The position numbers and the translations under genes are program-made. From Saccharopolyspora kobensis (GTDB lineage Bacteria > Actinomycetota > Actinomycetes > Mycobacteriales > Pseudonocardiaceae), in contig NZ_FNVB01000005.1 of NCBI RefSeq assembly GCF_900108315.1, forward strand, positions 558,001 through 622,000: DNA of 64,000 nucleotides, given 5' to 3'. The notes beneath the pieces were generated by a model. It ran no database searches. It saw only the letters and a list, made by a program, of their open reading frames with translations, and was not told the DNA's origin. Of this stretch, positions 46,930 to 53,628 are shown one piece after another (within the stretch, counting starts at the first letter, position 1; the number at the start of each line of letters is the position of its first letter).

Positions 46930-47082
46930 TCACCCCTGGTGGAAGTGCCGGATCAGGGCGCGCGGCACCAGCCGGCGCTGCCCGTCCACCACGATCGGCA
47001 CCAGATCCGGCGCCGCCGCCTTCCACTGCGACCTCCGGTGCCGCGTGTTGCTCCGCGACATCTTCCGCTTCGGAACTGCCAT
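46930..47082 (-). CDS. rpmF: 50S ribosomal protein L32, zinc-free form
   Basis: A 50-residue basic protein beginning [20 protein letters not shown] and ending LIRHFHQG. The sequence is clearly L32 and has no cysteine, so it is the C-minus (zinc-independent) form. It lies last in mrf-rpmE2-rpmF on the minus strand. Zinc-free paralogues replace zinc-bearing ones under zinc starvation when Zur releases the operon. Confidence 0.95.
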   Translation of the reverse strand: MAVPKRKMSRSNTRHRRSQWKAAAPDLVPIVVDGQRRLVPRALIRHFHQG

Positions 47083-47133
47083 CCCGGTCTCCTCTCCTCG
47101 TCGGGCTCGGTGCGGTTTCGCGCGTGATCGGCG

Positions 47134-47385
47134 TCAGCGGGTGCGACCGCCGTAGCGGCGGCGGAACTTCTCGACCCGGCCCTGGGTGTCGAGCACCCGC
47201 TGGTTGCCGGTCCAGAAGGGGTGCGAGTACGCGGTCACGTCGATCACGATCAGCGGGTAGGTGTTGCCGTCCGACCACTCGATGCGCGCCTCGGAGGTGG
47301 CGGTGGAGCGGGTCAGAAAGCTCTGCCCGGTGGTGCGGTCCTGGAACACGACCGGCCCGTACTCGGGGTGGATGCCTGGTTTCAC
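47134..47385 (-). CDS. rpmE2: 50S ribosomal protein L31 type B, zinc-free
   Basis: An 83-residue type B L31: [20 protein letters not shown] start (GTG 47385, with GAGGAG upstream), [21 protein letters not shown] and VEKFRRRYG. No cysteines, unlike zinc-bound L31. It sits 43 bases after the mrf stop in the zinc-starvation operon. Confidence 0.96.
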   Translation of the reverse strand: MKPGIHPEYGPVVFQDRTTGQSFLTRSTATSEARIEWSDGNTYPLIVIDVTAYSHPFWTGNQRVLDTQGRVEKFRRRYGGRTR

Positions 47386-47428
47386 GATGTCTCCTCGCGG
47401 TGTCGGGGCCACGAGCGGGTGCTCGCGC

Positions 47429-48730
47429 TCATGACCGGTTGCCCCGTTCGCTCGCGGCGTCGGCGGATCGCTCCGCCGGGTCGTCGCCGCACGGGTCGGT
47501 GTGCCATTCGCCGAACGGGTCGGCGTAGGTCGCCCAGACCTGCTCGCCCGCGGCGAGCTCGTCATCGGTCAGCAGGGCGTGGCGGAGGGCGCTGACGATG
47601 TCCTGCGGGTTGGCCTCGTGGGCGATCACGACCAGCTCCTGCGCCCGGTCGCCGTAGTAGTCGTCCCAGCTCAGCGAGGCCCTGACCTGGCGCTCCGGGG
47701 AGATCTCGGCCCACTGCTCGGCGGTCAGCGAGGCCAGCCACGGGCCGCCGTGCGCGATGCCGAGCCCACCGCCCGCGGACTCGATCCACAGCGCCACGTC
47801 CGGCTGGCTGGCCACCCAGACCCGGCCGCGGGTGCGCACCACGCCGTCGAGCAGCACGTCGATCGCCTCGTGCAGGCGTTCCGGGTGGAACGGCCGCCGC
47901 TCCTCGAACAGCACCGTCGACACCCCGGCGTCGGTGTCCAGCGACGGCTGGCCGCGCAGCAGCCGGCCGTGCGGGCCGTCGACCTCACCGCGCCGCGCGT
48001 TGCCGGGAACCCGGGCGAGCAGCGCGGAAACGTCCAGGCCGGCGACGTCCGGAGGCAATTTCAATCGAAATCGCACGTCCGATTTCAATTGAATTTGCGG
48101 CGCGGTCGGGGTCAGCCGGGCGATGACGGCCTCCGTGCGCACCTGCGTCCAGCGGTCCTCGGCCTCGCCCAGCAGCACGACCGCGTCGGCGAACTCGACC
48201 TGGCCGACCGCGACCTGGGCGACCGTTCGCTCGTCGTCGGGGCTGCCGCCGATCCCGCGCTCGACGAGCTCGTCCTGGCCGGTCGCGTCGGCCAGCCAGG
48301 TCGCCGCGTCGACGGCGGTGAGCACGGCCTCGACGCGGACGTCGGCGACCAGCGGCCTGCCGTCCACCTCGACGTGCTGCAGCGCCCAGCAGATCGTGTC
48401 CGGTTCCAGGGCCGGGTCCAGCTGCACGACGATCCTGGTCACGTCGGGTGCGGCGGTCAGCTCGCGCAGCAGCGGGAGCAGGTCCAACCGCAAGGTGCAG
48501 GACACGCAGCCGTGCGCGAGTTCGAGCACCTCGACGCGCTCGGCGTCACCGTGGCGGATCAGGCGCCGGACCACGCCCTGGGCGACTTCGCGCAGGTCGT
48601 GGTGCACGAGCGCGGTGCCCGCCGGATCGTCCCGCCGCACCGCCTCGGCGGTCGACGCGACCTGCTCCGCGCGGATCCCGGCCACCAGGAGCAGCGGCAT
48701 CCGCCGGTTCGCGGACGACTCGGTTTCCAT
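47429..48730 (-). CDS. mrf: CobW-family protein, candidate ribosome hibernation factor-recruiting MRF
   Basis: A 433-residue CobW/P47K-family protein. The usual Walker A (GxxGxGKT) is absent: the matching place (about 14-25) reads [14 protein letters not shown]. The metal motif is GCVSCT (74-79), as in mycobacterial Rv0106, instead of the classical CxCC. The C-terminal half keeps [19 protein letters not shown] and [18 protein letters not shown] in mycobacteria sits in the zinc-free ribosomal protein operon and recruits the hibernation factor MPY under zinc starvation. Residues 212-225 are encoded by a family II palindrome. Start ATG 48730 follows GAGGTGGGG. Confidence 0.85.
   Translation of the reverse strand: METESSANRRMPLLLVAGIRAEQVASTAEAVRRDDPAGTALVHHDLREVAQGVVRRLIRHGDAERVEVLELAHGCVSCTLRLDLLPLLRELTAAPDVTRIVVQLDPALEPDTICWALQHVEVDGRPLVADVRVEAVLTAVDAATWLADATGQDELVERGIGGSPDDERTVAQVAVGQVEFADAVVLLGEAEDRWTQVRTEAVIARLTPTAPQIQLKSDVRFRLKLPPDVAGLDVSALLARVPGNARRGEVDGPHGRLLRGQPSLDTDAGVSTVLFEERRPFHPERLHEAIDVLLDGVVRTRGRVWVASQPDVALWIESAGGGLGIAHGGPWLASLTAEQWAEISPERQVRASLSWDDYYGDRAQELVVIAHEANPQDIVSALRHALLTDDELAAGEQVWATYADPFGEWHTDPCGDDPAERSADAASERGNRS
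48055..48098. repeat. Family II 44-bp palindromic element, copy e, inside mrf
   Basis: Arms GCAATTTCAATCGAAATC and GATTTCAATTGAATTTGC with core GCACGTCC, wholly inside the mrf reading frame and translated as [16 protein letters not shown]. It is the only copy inside a gene. Mycobacterial Rv0106 has different sequence at this position. Confidence 0.9.
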
Positions 48731-48785
48731 CCCCACCTCAATCGACAACGGTTTTCATCTGGGTCGGGCACACTGTATCGTGCTT

Positions 48786-48805
48786 TGAAAATGAATGTCA
48801 TTATC
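48786..48805. promoter_or_regulatory. Zur-type operator between mrf and rpmB
   Basis: TGAAAATGAATGTCATTAT carries the palindrome AATGA-ATG-TCATT, matching the actinobacterial Zur box type (TGAAAATCATTTTCA). It lies 55 bases from the mrf start and 12 from rpmB, between two divergent operons of zinc-free ribosomal proteins. Confidence 0.8.
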
Positions 48806-48817
48806 GAGAGGTAGGTC

Positions 48818-49054
48818 ATGTCCATCCGCTGCCAGGTGACCGGGATGCAGCCGGGCTACGGCAACCAGGTCTCCCACTCCAACCACCGCACCCGCCGCCG
48901 CTGGCTGCCCAACGTCCAGCGCAAGCGCTACTGGCTGCCCTCGGAGGGCCGCTGGATCCGGCTGCGGGTGTCGACCAAGGGGATGAAGACGATCGAGAAG
49001 CGCGGCATCGACGCGGTCGCCGCCGAGATGCGCGCGCGAGGGGAGCGGTTCTGA
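48818..49054 (+). CDS. rpmB: 50S ribosomal protein L28, zinc-free form
   Basis: A 78-residue L28: [20 protein letters not shown] start, [20 protein letters not shown] core. Only one cysteine, so the two-CXXC zinc site is missing. First gene of rpmB-rpmG-rpsN-rpsR, 12 bases from the Zur-type box, and it overlaps rpmG by one base (TGATG). Confidence 0.96.
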   Translation: MSIRCQVTGMQPGYGNQVSHSNHRTRRRWLPNVQRKRYWLPSEGRWIRLRVSTKGMKTIEKRGIDAVAAEMRARGERF

Positions 49055-49221
49055 TGGCCAAGAACACCGACAACCGGCCGGTGATCAAGCTGCGCTCCAC
49101 CGCAGGCACCGGCTTCACCTACGTGACGACCAAGAGCCGCCGCAACAACCCCGATCGGGTGGTCCTGCGCAAGTACGACCCGGTCGCCCGCAAGCACGTG
49201 GAGTTCCGCGAGGAGCGCTGA
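49054..49221 (+). CDS. rpmG: 50S ribosomal protein L33, zinc-free form
   Basis: A 55-residue L33: [39 protein letters not shown] and ending VEFREER. No cysteines. Its ATG overlaps the rpmB stop by one base, so the two are coupled. Confidence 0.96.
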   Translation: MAKNTDNRPVIKLRSTAGTGFTYVTTKSRRNNPDRVVLRKYDPVARKHVEFREER

Positions 49222-49265
49222 CCGACCGACGCCTCCGTCCGGCGATCGTTTCGGCAGTCCAAGGC

Positions 49266-49307
49266 CGTGAGCGTTTTGTGGCGCCATAGCACCCCGAAAC
49301 GCTCACG
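49266..49307. repeat. Family I palindromic element, copy d
   Basis: CGTGAGCGTTT / AAACGCTCACG stem with loop region GCGCCATAGCACC, between rpmG and rpsN inside the ribosomal protein operon. It could attenuate the downstream pair. Confidence 0.85.
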
Positions 49308-49349
49308 ACCGAGACCCACCTCCCGCACGTCCAGAAGGGAAACGGCCCA

Positions 49350-49655
49350 GTGGCCAAGAAGTCCAAGATCGCCCGCAACGAGCAGCGGCGGGCCATCGTC
49401 GCCCGCCACGCCGAGCGGCGCGCCGAGCTGAAGAAGATCATCGCCGCCCCGGGCAGCAGCCCCGAGGAGCGCAGCGCGGCCCAGCTGGAGCTGCAGCGGC
49501 AGCCGCGCGACGCGAGCCCGGTCCGGGTGCGCAACCGCGACGCCGTCGACGGGCGTCCCCGCGGCTACTTCCGCAAGTTCGGCGTCTCCCGGGTGCGGCT
49601 GCGCGAGCTGGCGCACTCCGGCGAGCTGCCGGGCGTGACGAAGTCGAGCTGGTGA
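49350..49655 (+). CDS. rpsN: 30S ribosomal protein S14, zinc-free form
   Basis: A 101-residue long-type S14: [20 protein letters not shown] start, [19 protein letters not shown] near the end. It lacks the CXXC...CXXC zinc knuckle of the short form. It follows rpmG after 128 bases that contain a family I palindrome and is four bases upstream of rpsR. Confidence 0.96.
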   Translation: MAKKSKIARNEQRRAIVARHAERRAELKKIIAAPGSSPEERSAAQLELQRQPRDASPVRVRNRDAVDGRPRGYFRKFGVSRVRLRELAHSGELPGVTKSSW

Positions 49656-49659
49656 CGCC

Positions 49660-49896
49660 GTGCCGAACACCGACCGGCGCTTCCGCCGCAAGCCCAACCC
49701 GCTCCAGCGCGAAGGGGTCGTCCAGGTCGACTGGAAGGACACCGCGCTGCTGCGCAAGTTCCTGTCCGACCGGGGCAAGATCCGCTCCCGCAGGGTCACC
49801 GGCCTGACCGTGCAGGAGCAGCGCGAAGTCGCCACGGCGATCAAGAACGCGCGCGAGATGGCACTCCTGCCCTACCCCTCCAACGGCCGCAAGTGA
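49660..49896 (+). CDS. rpsR: 30S ribosomal protein S18, zinc-free form
   Basis: A 78-residue S18: [20 protein letters not shown], then [20 protein letters not shown] and [11 protein letters not shown]. No cysteines. GTG 49660, four bases after the rpsN stop. Last gene of the zinc-starvation operon and followed by a family III palindrome. Confidence 0.96.
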   Translation: MPNTDRRFRRKPNPLQREGVVQVDWKDTALLRKFLSDRGKIRSRRVTGLTVQEQREVATAIKNAREMALLPYPSNGRK

Positions 49897-49907
49897 GCAG
49901 CCGAGCG

Positions 49908-49967
49908 GTCGATTTCGCACGAAGTTGACGTTCACCCGGGTGGTGGTCGAGTTCGGGCGAAATCGAC
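49908..49967. repeat. Family III palindromic element, copy c
   Basis: Arms at 49908-49929 and 49946-49967 around a 16-base core GTTCACCCGGGTGGTG, 11 bases past the rpsR stop. It may serve as the operon end. Confidence 0.8.
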
Positions 49968-50037
49968 CACCACCCGGACCTCGCGGAGCGCAGGGTCCCG
50001 GCCCGCTGCGCGGTGGCGCCGGGCAGGATGGAGGGCG

Positions 50038-50715
50038 ATGACGATCGCCGGACGCTCCCAGTTGACCGACACCACCCCCGCCGCCGACCTATACGAGGTC
50101 ATCAACCGCCGCCGCGACGTGCGCCGCGAGTTCACCGGCGCCGAGATCCCCGAGCCGGTGCTGCGCCGGGTGCTCACCGCCGCGCACAGCGCGCCCAGCG
50201 TCGGGCTGTCCCAGCCCTGGGACTTCGTGCTGGTCCGCGACGAGTCCACCCGCCGCGCCTTCCGCGAGCACGTGCTCGCCGAGCGCAGCGTGTTCGCCGC
50301 CCAGCTCGACGAGGAGCGCGCCGGGACGTTCTCCAAGATCAAGGTCGAGGGCATCGCGGAGTCCTCGCTGGGCATCGCCGTCACCTACGACCCGCACCGC
50401 GGCGCGCCGCAGGTCCTCGGCCGCCACGCGATCGCCGACGCCGGGCTGTACTCGGTGTGCCTGGCCATCCAGAACCTGTGGCTGGCCGCCACCGCCGAGG
50501 GGCTGGGCGTCGGCTGGGTCAGCTTCTACCGCGAGGAGTTCCTGCGCAGGCTGCTCGGCATCCCGAGCGGGGTGCGCCCGGTCGCGTGGCTGTGCGTGGG
50601 CCCGGTGCGCTCGCTCGCCGACGCCCCCGACCTGGAGCGCCACGGCTGGCGGCAGCGGTTGCCGCTGGACGACGTCTTGCACTACGACAAGTACGGGAAC
50701 GGTCGCAACCGGTAG
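50038..50715 (+). CDS. bluB: 5,6-dimethylbenzimidazole synthase
   Basis: A 225-residue flavin-destructase of the nitroreductase fold that makes DMB, the lower ligand of cobalamin, from FMN. Motifs: VINRRRDVRREFTG near the start, TAAHSAPSVGLSQPWDFVLV, and GLGVGWVSFYREEFLRRLLG near the C-terminus, all typical of BluB and not of general nitroreductases. ATG 50038 follows GGAGG. No other cobalamin gene is adjacent. Confidence 0.92.
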   Translation: MTIAGRSQLTDTTPAADLYEVINRRRDVRREFTGAEIPEPVLRRVLTAAHSAPSVGLSQPWDFVLVRDESTRRAFREHVLAERSVFAAQLDEERAGTFSKIKVEGIAESSLGIAVTYDPHRGAPQVLGRHAIADAGLYSVCLAIQNLWLAATAEGLGVGWVSFYREEFLRRLLGIPSGVRPVAWLCVGPVRSLADAPDLERHGWRQRLPLDDVLHYDKYGNGRNR

Positions 50716-50759
50716 CCTGAGCGCGACAAGACCGCACCGGCACGCGGTTCCACGACGAG

Positions 50760-52283
50760 GTGCGTCCCTGCGAGGAAGCGGTGCAGCACGATGACCCGCT
50801 GATGGCCGGCCACATCCCGGCCCAGGACCGCGAAGTGCGGTCGCTGCTGGATTCCGGCCGCTTCGCGGAGGCCGAGGCCGCCTTCGCGGAGCTCATCGCG
50901 GCCGGGGCGAACCGGGTCTCCGAGCAGTGGAACCGCTCGGCCGTGCTGGTGCACCGGGCGTCCCTGGCGTGGCGCCTGAAGCACATCCCGATCGCGCTGG
51001 AGCTGCTCGCCGAGGGCTGGACGGAACTGGACGTGGACCGGCCCGAGGGTGCGGCCGCCGCGCACACCGTCAGCATGCTCGGCTACCTGCTGGAGACCAT
51101 CGGCCACCGCGGCCCGGCGCTGGAGATGATGGCGCTGTCGGTGCAGCTCGCCCGCGACACCGACGACTCGGCCGCGCTGGCGCACTGCCTGAACCGGGAG
51201 GGCAACGCCCGGATCTTCCGCGCCGCGACCCTGCCGCTGGAGGAGCGGGGAGCGCAGTTCGCCCTGGCCCGCGACCTGTTCGACGAGTCCCGGATGCTGA
51301 CCAAGCCCGGCCAGGTGAAGCGCTCGGCGATGGCGGGGCTGGCCCGGGCGCTGGTCGGGGTGGGCGACGCGGACGCCGCCGAGCGCGTCGCGCAGGAGGC
51401 CCTCGCGCTGGCCCGCGCGGCCGACGACTGGTTCACCTCGTCGGTGGCGAACTGGGTGCTGGCGGTGGTGCGCCGCCAGCAGCACCGGCTGGAGGAGGCC
51501 CGGACGCTGGCCAGCCGGGCCCTCGACGCCGCGGAGACCATCCGCGACACGATGCTGATGATGCAGTTCTCGCTCGACCTGGCGGGCATCTGCGAAGCGC
51601 TGGCCGACCCCGTCGGCGAGGCCGCCGCGCTGCGCCGGACGGTCTCGGCGAGCCGGCTGGCCGTCGACGCGCTGCGCGAAGGGCTCGGCCAGGCGCTGGA
51701 GCAGCGCCGCGTAGCGGTGCAGGCCCAGCGCATGGCGCTGGCCGCCCGCGAAGCCGCGCTCCGCGACCCGCTGACCGGCCTCACCAACCGCCTCGGTCTG
51801 GAACGCCGCGCTCCGCTGCTGCTGGAGCAGACCGCCTCCGCGGGGCGCGTGCCGTGGCTGGTGCTGCTGGACGTCGACTGGTTCAAGGACGTCAACGACC
51901 GCGCCGGGCACCCGGCGGGCGACGTCGTGCTCCAGGAGGTCGCGCACCTGCTGCGCCGCGAATGCCGCGCCGACGACCTGATCTGCCGCTGGGCGGGCGA
52001 CGAGTTCGTGGTGCTGCTGGTCGGTTCCAGCGAGGACTCCCGCGAGGCCGGGCCGGTGGTCGCCGAGCGCATCCGCGCGGCGGTGGACGACCACGACTGG
52101 CGCCTGGTGCTGGGCCGGATCACCAAACCGCCGACGGTGAGCATCGGCGTGGCGGCGGGCCCGGCGAACCTGGAGCACCTGTTCGCGGCCGCGGACATCG
52201 CGCTGTACCGGGCGAAACGAGCCGGCCGCAACCGCGTGGAGATCGACGAGAGCCCGGCGTCGGACCCGTCGACGACGGCCTGA
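50760..52283 (+). CDS. Diguanylate cyclase with N-terminal TPR-like sensor region
   Basis: A 507-residue soluble protein. Residues about 25-310 are helical repeats of TPR type (for example LEMMALSVQLARDTDDSAAL and RVAQEALALARAADDW), with a short coiled coil to 330. A C-terminal GGDEF domain begins RDPLTGLTNRLGLERR (335-350). The active-site motif is AGDEF (412-416), a variant seen in active cyclases, and an I-site RADD (403-406) lies five residues before it, so product inhibition is likely. It should make c-di-GMP. Start GTG 50760, with GTG 50781 as an alternative. Confidence 0.87.
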   Translation: MRPCEEAVQHDDPLMAGHIPAQDREVRSLLDSGRFAEAEAAFAELIAAGANRVSEQWNRSAVLVHRASLAWRLKHIPIALELLAEGWTELDVDRPEGAAAAHTVSMLGYLLETIGHRGPALEMMALSVQLARDTDDSAALAHCLNREGNARIFRAATLPLEERGAQFALARDLFDESRMLTKPGQVKRSAMAGLARALVGVGDADAAERVAQEALALARAADDWFTSSVANWVLAVVRRQQHRLEEARTLASRALDAAETIRDTMLMMQFSLDLAGICEALADPVGEAAALRRTVSASRLAVDALREGLGQALEQRRVAVQAQRMALAAREAALRDPLTGLTNRLGLERRAPLLLEQTASAGRVPWLVLLDVDWFKDVNDRAGHPAGDVVLQEVAHLLRRECRADDLICRWAGDEFVVLLVGSSEDSREAGPVVAERIRAAVDDHDWRLVLGRITKPPTVSIGVAAGPANLEHLFAAADIALYRAKRAGRNRVEIDESPASDPSTTA

Positions 52284-52338
52284 TCGGAGCCGCGCCGCAC
52301 TGCTGTCCCGCCTCCGGCGCGGACTAGGATCGACCGTC

Positions 52339-53628
52339 ATGCGCACCGCGCGAGAGCCGGGAGGACTCTCCTCACCAGCTACAATAAGCCCGGAAGCCCG
52401 GAAGCCCGGAAGCCCGGAAGCCCGGAAGCCCGGAAGCCCGGAAGCCCGGAAGCCCGGAAGCCCGGAAGCCGGTGCGGTCGTGGCGGCGCGCGCAGGTCGG
52501 TGGGATTCCGCGCCGATCCAGCGCCGGGTGCTGGGCGTCGTCCGCACCCTGACCGCGCTGGATCGGCTGCTCGACGTGCTCCCGCTGCTGGCCGACGACA
52601 TGCGCGTGGAGACCCGCTTCGCGGTGGCGGCCGGATCCGAGTTCGCGACGAACCTCGCCGAGCAGCTGCACCTGCACGGCGCACAGGTCATCGACTGGGA
52701 AACGGCCATCGGCAAGGACTTCGACCTGGCCATTTCCCCCAGCGGCAACGGCGCGCTGCACGAACTCGAAATGCCGGTCCTGACGCTGCCGCACGGCGCC
52801 GGCCACAACAAGCTGCGAGCCACCGAAACCGGTGTCGCGGCTGAGGTTTCCGGCCTCTCCCGCGCTCAGCTGACGCACGAAGGAAGAGTCGTCCCGGCGG
52901 TCGTCGGCCTGTCGCACCCGAGCCAGCTCCCCCAACTCCAGCGCCAGTGCCCGGAAGCGGTGCCGCGCGCGGAGGTGATCGGCGATCCCTGCTACGCCCG
53001 CCTGCGAGCCAGCCTGCCCATGCGCGAGCAGTACCGCAGCGCGCTGGCCGGTGACCGCGAGCTGGTCCTCGCGGCGTCGACCTGGGGCCCGGAGTCGCTC
53101 TTCGCCAAGCGCGGTGACCTGGCGAAGCTCCTGACCGCAGGCCTACCGGACCACCGGATCGCCCTGGCCCTGCACCCGAACGTCTGGCAGAAGCACGAGC
53201 GGCTCCAGCTGGAAACCTGGCTCCGCACGGCCCTGCACAACGACCTGCTGCTGCTCCCCCGCCTGCGAAAGTGGCAGGCAGCACTGGTGGCGGCGGACGT
53301 GGTGATCAGCGACCACGGGTCACTGGCCCTCTACGCGGCAGCGCTCGGAAAGCCGCTGCTGCTAGCGGCGTTCGGCGCGGCAGAGGTGGTCCCGGGCTCC
53401 CCGATGGCGCTGCTCGGCGAACGAGCCCAGCACCTCGACCCGACCGCCGACCTCCTGCCCCAGATCGAAGCGGCAACCCCGGTCCCGAACCACCACGAGC
53501 TCGCCGACGTCACCTTCGCCGACAACTCCCACCAACGCCTGCGAGAACTGATCTACCACCACCTGAACCTGCCGGAACCACCCTGGCCGGCCCGCCCAGA
53601 ACCAGTGGACCTGTTCACCCCGCGCTGA
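52339..53628 (+). CDS. GT-B-like / CDP-glycerol glycerophosphotransferase-type protein with tandem-repeat N-terminus
   Basis: A 429-residue frame. After ATG 52339 (AGGA 10 bases upstream) residues 17-44 are encoded by the 8-bp repeat and read KPGSPEAR repeatedly. The body resembles the two-lobed fold of CDP-glycerol glycerophosphotransferases: LAISPSGNGALHELEMPVLT, VLTLPHGAGHNKL, LVLAASTWGPESLF, and the nucleotide-binding VAADVVISDHGSLALYAAAL. Substrate is unknown. Alternatively translation starts at GTG 52480 just after the repeat, which would make the tract a 5' element. The 3' end overlaps the convergent STAND gene by 14 bases. Confidence 0.7.
   Translation: MRTAREPGGLSSPATISPEARKPGSPEARKPGSPEARKPGSPEAGAVVAARAGRWDSAPIQRRVLGVVRTLTALDRLLDVLPLLADDMRVETRFAVAAGSEFATNLAEQLHLHGAQVIDWETAIGKDFDLAISPSGNGALHELEMPVLTLPHGAGHNKLRATETGVAAEVSGLSRAQLTHEGRVVPAVVGLSHPSQLPQLQRQCPEAVPRAEVIGDPCYARLRASLPMREQYRSALAGDRELVLAASTWGPESLFAKRGDLAKLLTAGLPDHRIALALHPNVWQKHERLQLETWLRTALHNDLLLLPRLRKWQAALVAADVVISDHGSLALYAAALGKPLLLAAFGAAEVVPGSPMALLGERAQHLDPTADLLPQIEAATPVPNHHELADVTFADNSHQRLRELIYHHLNLPEPPWPARPEPVDLFTPR
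52386..52470. repeat. 8-bp tandem repeat, (AAGCCCGG)x10 plus partial
   Basis: Ten perfect AAGCCCGG units at 52386-52465 and a partial AAGCC. Eight is not a multiple of three, so one unit more or less moves the reading frame between ATG 52339 and the gene body; with ten units the frame is on. Confidence 0.97.
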
